Of a stretch of 64,000 nt of DNA, positions 27,985 to 41,282 are shown piece after piece. The notes beneath the pieces were generated by a model. It saw nothing but the letters and a program-made list of their open reading frames with translations. It did no database searches and had not been told where the DNA came from. The first letter of the stretch is position 1. Every line of letters starts with the position of its first letter. Source of the stretch: Cacajao melanocephalus (lineage: Eukaryota > Chordata > Mammalia > Primates > Pitheciidae); contig CAUYLG010013832.1 of NCBI GenBank assembly GCA_963573385.1, forward strand, positions 1-64,000, given 5' to 3'. Made by a program: the position numbers and the translations under genes.

Positions 27985-27985
27985 C
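27897..27985. repeat. (TA)/(TG)n compound microsatellite
   Basis: A TATA-type block, then alternating CA/TG, then a second TATA block, then about 15 TG units (27944-27975) and a final TATATATA. Alternating purine-pyrimidine sequence of this kind can adopt Z-DNA or cruciform forms. It accounts for the VCVCVCV string in the frame at 27774-28010. Confidence 0.93.
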
Positions 27986-29934
27986 AGACTCAGAAATCAG
28001 AAATATTTGAGCAGCAAATAACAGAAAACAAGGCTAACACCTTTTTTTAAAAAAAATAGAAGATTATTACTCTCCTATAGTAGGAAAACTGAAGTGAGGT
28101 AGCAATTAATGTTAGTTCAAAAAACTCAAGATTTCAGATGATTCTCTCAGCTTTCTTTCATGGTCACAAAAATATTTTTACAGGTCTTCTGTCCTCATTT
28201 AAGACAGGAAGAATCTTTCTTTTACCCGAAAGCTATTGTTCTAACGTAACAGTAGTTATGTTATATGGCAATTTCTAGCTAAAAATGGTGATTGGCAATG
28301 TGTATATTTAGCCTTCCCATTTCTCATAGTGGAGGCAAGAAAGAGATCAGAGAGCTGAATTTTTGAAACAACTATTCAGTAGTATCGAACACAGTGACAT
28401 TCAAAATACTTAAACTTAGTGGATGATATTAGGTAATATTGTGTTTTGCACTTTGCAGTTAATTCATTTTTTTCTTCTAGTCATATAGTGGTGAGAATGT
28501 TATTTGTTATATCATTATTATATTTATTTAAATACTGGAATTTCCCAAAATAAATGTTAAAACCTTACTCTCTTCATTTTATACTTTCTTTTTATTTCGA
28601 TTTTAGGAAATCCAGAATGTTATTCCTGAAAAATAAATATAACTCTCATTTTTGTATTGAGTATATTTCTATAGTCTATCTATATTTGGGAATGTCTTTA
28701 TACACTGTTTACAAATTCTCTATAGACAGATTTGTCATACCCTGAAGGTTCCAAGTCTCTACAAATCTATTTTTCTTTACAATTATTTTCCCCTTAGGCT
28801 GTTATGCAGCTTTCAAATCTGATAAGTGATAACGTCTCATAGAATATGTATATTTGAACCATATATACAAATCTGAACTATTTTGCTGAGGTAAATGATT
28901 AAACAACAGACAATTCCAGATGTCAGCCTAGTTTAATATTTTAAAATTGCATTACTTCTTTGGCATAGGATGTCCTATAATTTCTTTTCTTGGTCTTTAT
29001 TAACTTGATAAATATTGATTAAATGGTGTAACTATGACATGCACTTCCACACAGAACACATCAACCCCATCTGAAATGCAGCAGATGCTAAACAATAATT
29101 TGAATAAGAACTTATCAATTTAATTTTGGCAAATTAAAAAAGTAATATTCTGAGAATTTTATAGGTTGAGAATTGGTTTTAAAAAGTTAGAAAGCCATGT
29201 TTACATCAGCAGACATGGTATTGGAAGAGTTAGCATGCTAAACAACCACCCAGTGGTAAACCTCCACATGGCATGAAGCCATTGAGTCACAACGTGTGAC
29301 ACAAAGGTACTGCTCTTTTTGCTCTTTGCGATTGCTTTTAATGAGCTAGTTGACAAGGATCCATTACTGAGAATTCAGTTGTTAGGACAGTGTGGGTGTG
29401 CATGCGTGTGAGCATGTGTGCATGTGTGTGTGTGTGGTGTGAAGGGGTGGAAGTGAAACTGGTCAACTGGCTTTCATAAACCTATGAGTCTAGCATATGG
29501 TAGTGGAGTGGTGGCACTAAACGAGGGAACAAAGGCTTCTCAGAAATCTATTTTAGTTAGAAATTTTAAGTTCTAGTTTGGATCATCAGAATTGTTTCAC
29601 ACAATATGATTAACGTCAATATTTTATTCCTGTGTTTTGTGGCATCATGGTATGGTGGTAAGATTTGTGTACACCTAAACTCATATTTGCTTAGATTTAA
29701 AGTAACTAGACTTACACAGACAGATCAATTCGAAATTGATTACCAGCTCCACAATTGATTCATCACAGAGTTCTTGGTCTAGTATACATACGTCTTTTAA
29801 ATTTTATATAGACAAACATCTAACAAAAGTTTAATGGCCTGCAACTTGGAGGATTGTAGTGACTAAGAGAATTTGCCAAAAATATGGGACTAGGAAAAAA
29901 GACACCTTCCTCTTTTCTGTCTTACTATTTGTTA
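27986..29934. other. Unannotated AT-rich stretch
   Basis: No gene recognised. A degenerate TG/CATG-rich stretch lies at about 29390-29437. Confidence 0.45.
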
Positions 29935-30118
29935 ACTACCCACCAGGTATGCAGGATTTCATGTTCAGTATATAATAAAACCCTCACAGCAATTCTGGGT
30001 ATTTTGGAATTGCTATAATTACTTAATAAAGGAGTAAATTAAGGGCCGGATATTTTAAGGGACTTGCCAAATGGCACACAGCTTGTAAGTAGCAGAACTG
30101 GGATTGGAGCCTGTGTTC
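29935..30118 (+). mobile_element. MIR (tRNA-derived SINE) fragment
   Basis: Shows the MIR core and 3' style: agggacttgccaaatggcac then acagcttgtaagtagcagaa (30057-30099) and a ggattggagcctgtgt end. Ancient and diverged. Confidence 0.7.
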
Positions 30119-32689
30119 ATCAGCTGCCAGAACCTGCAACTATTTTCATTAGATGCCAGGGAAGTGAGAAGCAGAAGCCAAATAAGCATTGACCTTTTGC
30201 AAAATAGAAATAATTAGAGAACCAAGTAAGATTAGATGAGCAAAGTATATGTCATCTTTTCCTCTCCCCCAATCACAGACAGGCTACTCAACAAAGGTAG
30301 AGAAGATTTCACTGGTAAGCAAACTAGAAGTTTCACATGAAACAAAAAGATAGTACAGAACAAGGAAGAGGATGCAGCTTAGCTGCAAAAGCAGATCCTT
30401 AATAGAAAAGCATCTTAGCACAATGGGTACATTTTGCTCTTCTCACCCTTTTAAGAATAGCACTGGCATATCTTGGCATAGTGGCTTATTGCTGATGATG
30501 CTTGCAAATAACTGGATGTGAGCGTGAGGATGCAGAGCAGATACAGGCATTTTCATAATGCTAAGAAAAACATGAAATAATAACTGATACAATTGCATGT
30601 TTTAAAATTATTAATAAAATATCTCTTATAAAAGGTAACAGAAAGTTAATATTTTAAAATTTAAAAAAGCAAAGAAAGGCATATTTCTGCTTTAAATGTT
30701 TATTTTGGTTTTGGATAAAAAATACATAAGCTATAAAGCTAAGAAAGTATATATTTTATTGCTCTTGCTTTTTCCATAAGAAAATGAAGATCTTGAGAAT
30801 TGTGCTATTTTTCAGTATTAGTACTGAGATTGTTAGCAGAAAGAGCTTAACTGATAATTAAAAGTTTATCATTCAGCAAAAATTTTAAATTACAACTTAA
30901 TATCATTAAGTTAACAAGAGTAATCCAATGATAATTTATAGAACATTGATGTGTCCTCAATATCTTTTAACCCCTGCTCAGGATGTCAGAAAACATGAAT
31001 TAATGTTAAGCCATATATTCCTGCTGCCCAAAACATATATCTCATATCTATTTCACATGAAAATATCAAAAGCTTGAATTATCACTCACTGTTCATATAT
31101 CAGCTAGACTTTAGGATATACTTATAAGTACTTTATAGTAGAAGTAAAACAAGGGTGCAGTAGAATCTGAGACAATTTCAATTTTTATCTCTACATTCCT
31201 TGGAGAATTTTCTTAGAGCCCAAGGGATCAAGAACAAATTACACTGCATTCTCCTTTGCTCCTGAAGACTTTCATGAGAAAAGATCACTCTCAAAAGAAT
31301 ACTAAAGGCAACTTTGAAGGAAAAAAAGTAAAAAAAAGTACTTCCTAAGAAATTTATAAGCCATTCTGTCTATATTCTTGTACAATAATGATAATAATAC
31401 AATAAAACCATATATCTATACAGAAGTTTACAATACAGTATGTCTTTTATATTGTGTATTCGGAGTGGAAAACCATTCCATAAGCAAGTATAGAAAATGT
31501 TGTTTCAAATATTCAGCTTGCACATTTGCATTTACAGACAAATTATATTATTTAAATGATTGAGAAAAAATGTGTTACTGCAACTAATAATGAGTAGCTC
31601 ATATTTGGGGGGGTTAGTTTGTGACAGGTACTGTTCTTAAGTTCCTAACATTATCTTATATAATTCATACAACACTATTATATACATACACACACAGACA
31701 CACAGACACACACACCATCATTGTGTCTTTTACACAAAGAGGAATTGAGGCTCAATAATATGTTATAGAACCAGTAAATGAAGAGCTGATTTTGAAGAGG
31801 TAGAAAGTCCAATTCCTCAGTTGGTACCACAAAACCAGAAAATTTATTATCTTTCTCAGTTGAAAGATATATTAGGAAAATTCCTCAAAAAAAAAGATAG
31901 AGAACAGCAAAATGTTGCTCTTGTTTTTGGATTTTACTTTAAATCTTAAGTTTGTTGTTTGTCATCTAAGTCTTACTGTTGCTCACCATTACTAAATCCA
32001 TGTAAGAATTGAAAATAAATTTGTAATTAATTAATATACACATATGTGTGTGTATATGTGTGTGTGCATATATATATCTCTTAGAGAGAGAGAGGGGGAG
32101 TATTTAAAGGAAGGAAAATTGAACTGTATGATCTGAGGAGTAGAAAATAAGATATTTATTCACCTAAGAGGAAAGTAGCAATTAGGAGAAAAGGTTTGAG
32201 CATTTTAACAAAGATGACTCAATGTAATAGAACCAAACAAATATAGAAGAACAGATACACCACTTTACAGATGAGGATTGAGGTTTGAGGTAAAGAAGCT
32301 ATAAAGGACTGCTTGAATAAATGCATTTTAGAGCATTTTAAACACTTCTTTGCTAACACCCACTCCCCATACAACTGCTGCCTGACTCAATGTGTGTTTA
32401 ATACTTGTATGGTCCAGCACCTACCCGCTGCAAATGCAGGGTTTTATTTGCCAACTTTAAGATTAGCACTGACTTGAGAAGATTTATTTTCTAACTTTAG
32501 ACACTTTTGCTGCTTTGCTGTTCCTTTATATTTTAGAGGGGTTAGAGGACAGTTTAGGACCTGGCAATCTTATACTGCACTCATATCTAAGCTAAGAATT
32601 GAAACTGATAGTCAAGGAGAATTTTAAAAATTATAACAAAATTGTGTAAATCAGTATAGCGAGTCTGGAAGAAATTTAGTTAAAACATC
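30119..32689. other. AT-rich stretch with small simple repeats
   Basis: No gene recognised. Contains a (CA)n-type run at 31685-31716, a weak MIR-like block near 31725-31800 (aggaattgaggctcaata), and a TG/TA plus GA tract at 32033-32099. Confidence 0.5.
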
Positions 32690-33195
32690 CATCAGAATCC
32701 CTAAACGAGATTCCTGGATTTTAAAACAACAGCATAATATTTAATTAAAATGACCCTTTAAAAATTAGATCTAAAAATAAATAAAACATATTTACATGCC
32801 CTGAGATATTATGCATGCATTAAAAGGAAGGAAGCCCTGCTACATGCTACAACATGGTTAAATGTCCAGGATATTTTGCTAATTAAAATAAGACTATCAC
32901 AATGGATACATACTATATGATTCCACTCATCTAAGGTATCTAAGTAGACAAAATCATGAAAATAAAAAATAGAAAGGTAGAAGCCAACAGCTAGAGAAAG
33001 GGGAAGAGGGTAGGCGAGTGAGTGTTCAATGGGTATAACAGAGTTTTAGCTTTGTAAAATGGAAAATAAGTGCTGAAAATCTGCTGAACAGCAATATAAA
33101 TATAGCAAAGAGTATTGAACTGTAAATGTAAAGATGTTTCAGATGGTAAATTTAACACTACTTATTTGTTACCAAAATTAAAAATAAAATTTAAA
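32690..33195 (+). mobile_element. Old L1 (L1M-type) 3' end
   Basis: Follows the end of old L1 in sense: a catgctacaacatgg block at 32843-32857, tatgattccactcat at 32917-32931, a purine-rich segment near 33000, and attgaactgtaaatg at 33114-33128. It ends in A-rich sequence. Non-coding remnant. Confidence 0.75.
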
Positions 33196-33761
33196 AGTTG
33201 GATATATAGTAGAAAATTTTAGACAAAAGAATACTTTTAAATGCCCTCAAAATTTATACAATCAATATAGTCTAGTGGGAACAAACATACATGGGGTAGA
33301 AAAATGGTACAAATTCAATTTATTTTTTTAATGGCTAGAACAAATTTAATTAATTATCAAAAATTGGGGTGACATCTAATATCAAAAAGTGAAAGTTACC
33401 ATTTGCCACTTCAAATTCCATGCCTAATATACTATGTTAGCAAGAAATACACATGTAAATTAACTAACTCATTTTGATTAACATAAATGTACATGCATTA
33501 TAAAACAATGAGATTTATAAGTCATCAGCAAATAAAGGGTCTGTGGGTTAAATATAGTTGGACTAAAATCAAGCAAACAAAAGCCCTAAACAACCAGAAC
33601 AATGACAGAAACAACCTGCATAAATGATAATTTATTAAAAGTTGTTAATTATTATAAACTTTCAATGTATATTAAAAACATCTTATGAAATTTGTGTTGT
33701 TTGTAACATCAATTAACCTGTCATTATTTGCTTCACTCCATAAATATTACATAGGAAATAT
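33196..33761. other. Unannotated AT-rich stretch
   Basis: No gene or specific repeat recognised. Confidence 0.4.
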
Positions 33762-34121
33762 ATTAATCTGTTCTCTCGCTGCTATGAAGAAATACCCAAG
33801 GCTGGGTAATTTATAAAGAAAAGGGGTTTAATTGACTTACAGTTCCACATGGCTGAGGAGGCCTCAGGGAATTCAGAATCATGGCAGAGGGTGAAGCAAA
33901 CATGTCCTTCACAGGGCAGCAGAGAGAAATGTCAGCAGTGGTAATGTCAGATGCTTATAAAACCACCAGATCTCATGAGAACTCACTCACTGTCACTGCA
34001 GCAGTGTGGGGGTAACTGCACCCATGATTCAATTATCTCTCTCCAAGTCCCTCCCACAATACATGGGGACTGCAATTCAAGATGAGGTTTGGGTGGGGAC
34101 ACAGCCAAACAATATCAGGAA
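33762..34121 (-). mobile_element. MaLR LTR (MST/THE1-like), antisense
   Basis: A clear reverse-complement MaLR LTR: attaatctgttctctcgctg at the left, ggctgggtaatttataaag at 33801-33819, tcacatggctgaggaggcct-type text, and a right end at acacagccaaacaatatcag. No internal retroviral sequence is attached. The minus-strand frame at 34033-34260 runs out of its edge and is not a gene. Confidence 0.88.
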
Positions 34122-34413
34122 GTCTGGCTTTTAATTTCATCAGTTCATTCCTCAATTGAATTATTACATTTTCTGGACTTGCAGTGAAAGTGTAGATTAT
34201 ATTACCAATGGTACTATAGAGGAATAAACTAAAAATCCCTGTTCTATTCCTGTTTTTCACTAATGAATGATGTATATTTGAACAATCAATTAAACAATTA
34301 GAAAATGTCTACAAACTTACATATTAAACAGTTTAAAAAATATAAAGACATGTAAACTATTTTATATTACAAGTATATGTACAATAGTCTATTATAGAAT
34401 ATATTAGGGCTGT

Positions 34414-34830
34414 AGTTCCCTAAGGCTGCCATTAAAAAAAAGTAGCAGCTAGCAAAAACTTAGTGGTTTAAAACAACAGAATTTATTACTTCACTGTTCT
34501 GGAGACTAAAAGTCTGAAATCAAAATGTCAGCAGAGGCAGGCTCTTTCTAATGCATGGCTCTGGGGAAGGATCCGTCCTTGCATCTTCTGGCTTCTGGTG
34601 ATTGCCAGCAATCTTTAGCATTCTTTGACTTGTATTCAGTTTTTCTTCATTTTTTCTTCTTTAATCAGCCACCAGAGAAACCAGTTAAATGGGGTTAAGA
34701 CAAGACCACCACTTCCATATCTTTTAAGTCTTTGATGTCATCTCCCAAGACGACATATTTCTTCTGATTTACCATCTTGGATGGAGAAGTGGGCAGACTC
34801 AAGAGTTTCTCCTAATCCTTAGCGTAATGA
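34414..34830 (-). mobile_element. MLT1-like LTR, antisense
   Basis: Reverse complement of an older MaLR LTR: cctaaggctgccattaaa, then agtggtttaaaacaacagaa, ctgttctggagactaaaagt, and a tgatttaccatcttggatgg end region. More diverged than the LTR just upstream. Confidence 0.72.
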
Positions 34831-37800
34831 GATTTTTTAATGAGTTATTTCAATTCCTATTTGTATGCATACTAATCACACACTTAGAGGCTGCATAAAT
34901 GGTTATACAGTAGGTCAGTGAATACTGTGGGCTGGCTGTGAGATAAATTGAGACAGAACTCTATTTAACATTTAGGCTCTTTTCTCTGCCATTCTAAGAT
35001 GTGAACTATGGTAGCCTTATATATCCTTAGAGATAGCATATGCCTGAGATATGTCCCAATATGTTCCTTTCCCCACAGTAAAATTTGTTAATTGGCCACA
35101 GATTGCTTTACAAAATATTAAGAAGATATTTATTATATGCTTATGTTGCTATTCTACAATCATTGTTCAAAGAGACTTATCTTCACATTAATCAATGAAC
35201 TGTTGTTCTAAAAACTCACTCATGTCTGAAAATTTGATGAGTAATTTTAATTTTCTACTATTTTGGAAGATATCAACTCTTCACTCTACCACTCTAGACA
35301 TTTTCTTGTAATACAAGTCAAATAATTCTATTCCTTCCATAATATACTGTGAAGAAACTTCTGGTATCTCTTTTATTTACCACAAACCATCATCACATGA
35401 TAGCTTTAACTTGACATTCTCATATTAAGACCAGCTCCTAGTCTATGCCAGTATATAAAATTTTGAATCATAAACAGTCAATAATCTCTTCTCTACCCAG
35501 CTTTATATTCTACATTTTCTTGTCTCATATCTTCAGGATCAACTCCCATTTCTGGTGCTGCCAGGGACATATTGGGCAAGTCTTATAATTCCCTGGGTAT
35601 ACATACTATTTTCTCCTACACATGGAATGGCATTATTCGTTGGGCTGTGTCATAATGTGATCCTAATTAGAGGTTCAGAGGCAATGAATAGAAACAGAGG
35701 AGAATCTGGAGAAAGGGAATCATCTACCTGTGAGCCCTTTAAGCACCTCTAGACAGCGAAGTGTGTGTGAGGGGAGTGGCATCTACTCTCTCCAAGGGGT
35801 GAAATCTGTATTAGCTCAGATTCCGGGCAGAACATCAATTCTGAATCTCAGGGTTATAATTCCAATATCCACTTCCTAGACAGGTCTGTGTCCTAATCTT
35901 TTACTATCAGGAACCTGAATTAAACACAGAGGCTCATAAATGCTATGCATGCAGTAGCCTCTGTAACTTCACTACCCTTACAATTAATTCCTGGGCTTAA
36001 TTTTCAGCCTAGTTAACTCTGTAGAATATAATGTCTTTAAACACTGCTGTGGAGGCCTTTTGACTTTTACAGTATGACTTGAATTTTAAGTTCTATAATC
36101 TAAATGGGTCCTTCTCTTCTTTCAAGATTTTTAAGCTATTAACAACAACCAAAAATGTAAATTCCCAACAACAGTATAATTACCATTGCCCCTATTCCTT
36201 TCAAATGTCCCAACACCACATAACTTGTACTTCAAGTTATAGATGCCTCTAAGACTAAATCACTTCCAGGTAAAATATTAATAATTGTGATCCTACTGCA
36301 CTCCAGGGTGATCATTCCCTAATTACCACTAGTAGCCTGAGCATTTATATCCCTTTCTAACAGATGAAGGATTCAGTTCTAGCATACCAAGACAGGAAAG
36401 GATTTTCAGTGCCTCTTCTTATTCTAAATCTCTTAAATTTTGTGCACAAAGAAAGCAGAGCTAGAAACAATAGCAATCATGAAAGTGAATTATATTGGAA
36501 AGGGAAATAGGAATCTGGAAAAAGTATAAACAAAAGAGAAAACTAATGCAAGAGTACATTACTGAACTGATACTCGCTGTCATCAAGAGAGGCTCAATCT
36601 TGTAATGACTATCTGCAGAATTATGCAAAATGCACTGGTGAATTTTACCATTGAAGTACTCAAGAGGGGAATAGTTATCTGCTGCTTACTCTTCCTCATT
36701 GTTCAAATGCTGTCCCATGAATTAATAACATCCTGGCACATCCAGGTTTGTGGATGGGAGAACAAGCATCCCATATAGAGGACGAAAGGTCCTAGGCAGA
36801 AAGTTGAAAGTTTTAGGTGCAGCTGATCTAAGGAGTTGTCAAGATATACCCATACACAGTGGTGGCCATGAAAACTTCTTGCACATAATTAGATTTAGAG
36901 TGTCATTTACCAAAGGTTATTGCACATCAGAAACACTAGAAACACTTAACTTGTTAAAGCATATATTTCTGGCCTCCACCCCACAGAGTCTCTGAGTAGG
37001 TCTGAGGTGTGACAGGAGAATTTGAATTTTTTATGTTTCCTGGCGATGTTGATAGTGATGCTCCTGCCACCACATTTTGACCACTATCTAGAATATGTAA
37101 GACGGACAAAAAGAGTTGTTTTATTTTCAAGGGTATTATTTATTCAAGCACGATCATCAATGTACACAAAATAATTGGGTCAAAGATATTAGGGTATAGA
37201 ATAATACATCATTTCAAAATACCACCTCACAAATTTCTTAAGTGAAAGAAGTAATATATACTTGACAGACTTGGAGGATAGCATTTAGACAAATGATCAG
37301 AATTTGCTAAATGATGATGAAAATCCTAAGATTGCATGTTTTCTAGTGTAATAAAAGCTAGAAGTTTTATTACTAAATGTCTATGTCTAACTTGAATCTT
37401 ATAATGAGTAAAATAACAAACCTAGATTCATATATACATGAACATACATATGAATATAATATATATAGAAAGATATATACATATACATGCACATATTGTG
37501 TATGTGTATCTTAGATAAGGCAAAAATCTGAGGGCACAATTGTAGAAAAAGGAAATCAAAGAACTATAACAATAAATTCACTGTACAAACCTTAATTATA
37601 TCCTTATGGCAGCATATGCAGATATAAATAACACTATTGGTACAAATAGACAAATATAAATAAAGACTTTATTATAGATAATATTATTGTACCAATGCTA
37701 AATGTTGGAGGTATGAAAATGATATTGTGATTATATAGGAGAATAATCTAGTTTCCATCAATGCATGCAGAATTATTTATGGGAAAAATGGCATGACAAT

Positions 37801-38852
37801 TTTTATTTCCTTTTAGATATTCAGCACAATGTAACAGAAAATGTCTATAGAAACAGAGAACTTACTAACAATTAATGAATCTAGGTTAAGTGTATAAAGG
37901 TATTGATTATATCATTCTTCCAATTTTCTGTAGATTCCAAATCTTTAGAAATAAAATAATTTAGAAATATAAGATATAATATGATTAGCACTATCAGATA
38001 AACCTTAGAAACTTTCTAAAAGTATTTGAAGGAATAAGAGATAACTTCTAGAATGAGAAATTGGAAGAAGTTTCAACAAGACTGACACATTCATACTGGG
38101 TCTTGAAAACTGGAGAATTTTTGACAGGTGGACATAGAAGAGAAAGACACTCTAGCTATGATAATGATATAAACCAAACATAAAATGTTAATGCTCAGAA
38201 TTATTATTGTTGCTATTAAAAGTAATAGTTACAGCTCATGATTAACATATTCAAGACAGTAAAGGATTCAAAGAAAATTGAGATAAATTGGCCAGTGTCT
38301 CAAAATAATTAGTAATAGCTTTTGTCTGTTGCACTAGGTGGGAGCAATATATTATTTATACTAGAGGAATAATTGAAACTTTATCCCAGTAGACTATGAC
38401 CAGCCCTCAAAGAAATCGCAAATATATCATTAATCGTATAGAGCTAGAAGTGGTGTTGAAGAGGTTAATTAGTGTTATCTAAAATCTACTATACATATAC
38501 CAAGCACAGAATCTTTTCTATAACGTGTATGCATCATATAAACATGGTAGATTACAGGTCCCCTTAGGGCATAATTTAATATAAATGAATATTAGATTGA
38601 TTTGCTTGAGGATCTCAAGTAGTGCATTAAATGCATTCATTAGCCCAACGTGCCACTGGCAATTTTGTGACTATCAATGAAAAAAAATTAATCTATTTAT
38701 TTTTAAAGCAAAAATATTCCATCAAAGATGCAGACAGCTTGCTATCTTCAAAGTTATTAGTGATAAAATCTTGAAGATCTTGAATCTTAGTTTTGAGGGC
38801 AAATAAGTATAGTTCAGCCAATTTCTAAGGATAGAAAAGGATAACGTATAAA
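34831..38852. other. AT-rich stretch without recognised genes
   Basis: No supported gene; the frames at 35555-35752 and 36750-36995 lack family motifs. A tract rich in TATA/CATA lies at 37420-37510. Probably includes decayed repeats I cannot assign. Confidence 0.45.
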
Positions 38853-39035
38853 AATCTAGCTTCTAGAGTCAGACAATCTGGGTTCAAATTCTAGCTCCAC
38901 AATAATTTTGCTGTGTATTTCATAACACATTTTCATCTCAAAGAATAATAGCACTAAAACTCATAAAGTTGTTTAAAGATTATATGAAGTAAAACATAAT
39001 TTCAGGCATAAAGTAAGTACTCAATAGGCATTTGC
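38853..39035 (+). mobile_element. MIR fragment
   Basis: Contains the MIR start and core pattern: agcttctagagtcagacaat then ctgggttcaaattctagctc at 38878-38897, and a far end resembling agtaagtactcaatagg. Ancient and diverged. Confidence 0.7.
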
Positions 39036-40509
39036 AGTAATGTTTTATTGACTAGCAATTGCAATTGAATATTAAAAATTATATTACATTTTATGACTGG
39101 AGAAATAATTATTATTATATCTCATGATTGAGGAGGGTGGTAATTGGCTAATCTCAACTATGTTTGGCTGATATCAAATGGAATTACTTAGGGAAACAAG
39201 CAGATTGGCTCTGTAAACATGATTTCTCTGAATAGGAATTTGGAGGAAAGAGACGTTATTCTAGTTAATAATTTGCAAAATGAGTTTTAATGTAAAAAGA
39301 AATTGTGTTTCAGAGAACAAAGACTAGGTTTGGGTTTTATAGCAAAAGTTCCTGTCCAGGTTCCCAGTTAAGATTCATTTATGCAAATGAAATACTGAAG
39401 TGCACTTAGCTCTGATTGGTAAATGCAGAAAAGTTCTGATTGCTCAATACAGCTGAGCCCTGGTATGGCTTAGCCCTCATAGGCCACGGCAGATGATGTC
39501 TTATTGGCTGGTTTCCAAGCCACCAGAAGTCTTTGTTGGATGTTTTTATCAAATGGAGAGGTGGAGGGTGTGTGGGGGCATTCTAGCTACAGTTCAGATT
39601 GACACTAACAGAACTAATCTGGCTTGATTGTAGAAAGAGAGGTCCTATGACACTTTTACAATATCTTTCTAAGAACACAGACTGCGTGACTGTTCCCTCA
39701 CATAGATACGGTCACCAATTTCTGTTTTAATGTTGAGCACCTCAGTTAGCCATGGTAAAGCCATTCTGTCTGTTGGCTGGAGGCATATTTTAGCAGCTCT
39801 GATACTCACCTCTTATTCTTCCCATGTGACCAGTGAGATAACTCAGAATTATTTTTTTTCTTGGTGATAGAAAAGCACAGAAGTCCAATTGCGCAAGCGT
39901 TTTTAAGCCTCCATTTGAATCATACTTACTAGCACCCCATTAACACATGCAGATCACATAATTGAGCCTATAGTCTATGCTACACAGTAAAGGTTATGAA
40001 TACTGGGAAAAGAATGGACATTTGACCATTTTTTACAAACTACCTAAGGAAATAGAGACCTGTTTACACTGAGAAAGCAGACAGTTTTATAATATATTTG
40101 GGATTTTCAAGCAGCCATCCCTCTCATAAATTTCCCAAAAGAATTAATCACAAAGGTTCATAACCCTGGAAAAGTGGTATGTCAGTTAATTCTTAGCTAT
40201 TTTTCCCCACTTCTACCAATATAATGTGCACTCAGAATACTTTTGATAAATGACTCTGGGTACAGAAGGAATGATCTTCTAATGTAAAATGAAACCAAGT
40301 TTTTAAGGCATGACTTCTGACTCTCTGAGTGGAGTACACAGAAACATTATCCACTATGATACAGGTACTATTATGCTGGTGCGATAGATCAGCTCCTAAA
40401 ATTTCCTAAGGAAATAATTAAAGCAGTGAAAATTAAGCAAAGAAAGTTAGCTAAATTGAAAGTTGATGTAGTATTGAACATTTCTCAGAAACACAAAAGC
40501 AGATGGATC
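39036..40509. other. Unannotated stretch
   Basis: No gene seen. Around 39390-39520 there are several ATTGG/CCAAT-type motifs (ctctgattggtaaatg, ttattggctgg) in slightly more GC-rich sequence. This could be an LTR remnant, but no family is recognised. Confidence 0.4.
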
Positions 40510-40870
40510 TTCATAGGAGTCAGCAAACTAAATCTGACCCTGAGCCTGATTTGTATGGCTTCTATTCTAAGGATTGTTTTTACATTTTAAAATGATTTTA
40601 AAAACTCCAAAGAAACATAATGTTTGATTACATGTGAATATTACATACAATTCAAATTTCAATGTCTGTAAATAAAGTTTTATGGTAACACAATATATTG
40701 ATTGGTTAACATATCTTCTATGGCTGCTTTGCCACTATATTAGTATTGAATTGTTGCAACAGGGAACATCTGTTGCTCTTCTCAATTCCCACTACTGTTC
40801 AGCTCACTATAAATTACAATGACACAATTAAAAATTAACAGTTTCCAGCACTACAGTGTCATTATCACAC
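40510..40870 (+). mobile_element. DNA-transposon remnant (hAT/MER-type)
   Basis: Shows the known text of a primate MER-type DNA element: gtcagcaaactaaatctgac at the left, gtctgtaaataaagttttat at 40663-40682, and tctatggctgctttgcc at 40717-40733. Non-autonomous and diverged; the name is not assigned. Confidence 0.65.
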
Positions 40871-41282
40871 ACTTTACTATTATATTTTTAGCAGTACATG
40901 ATCAACATGTCAAAAAGAGGTAAGAAGAAAAAGTGAACTTTCAATGCCAAGCTTTAAAGGCACAGTGGAGTAATTAATTATTTTGTAACCAAATTAGAGG
41001 GCAAAGCATTATGTTTATTCAATATGGATGCTATGATTGTCCTGAAGTCAACATTATTGCAATAAATATTCATCATGACATTTTCAATATGGAAGCAATG
41101 GTTAGATAAATTTGATAATTTTAAATGGAATAGCTTAACATTATAGAATTTCTTTACAAAAAGTAAGACTGCTACAAAGAGAAAGAAAAGAAAAAGAAGA
41201 TGAAAAATAAGTTTCCAAGTGGTTCTCATGAACAGATTCGAGCTAGCTGTAACACACCATTGCCCATTTCAGTAAAAGTTAT
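40871..41282. other. Unannotated AT-rich stretch
   Basis: No specific repeat recognised. The minus-strand frame at 40978-41229 is Phe/Leu-rich and unremarkable. Confidence 0.4.

Noticed and set aside
31685..31716. CA repeat as a possible regular array
   Set aside because: A simple (CA)n microsatellite; no spacer-repeat structure. No CRISPR-like array occurs anywhere in the window.
39390..39520. CCAAT/ATTGG cluster as a host promoter
   Set aside because: No transcript, CpG island or exon follows it; it could equally be an LTR remnant, so no promoter is called.
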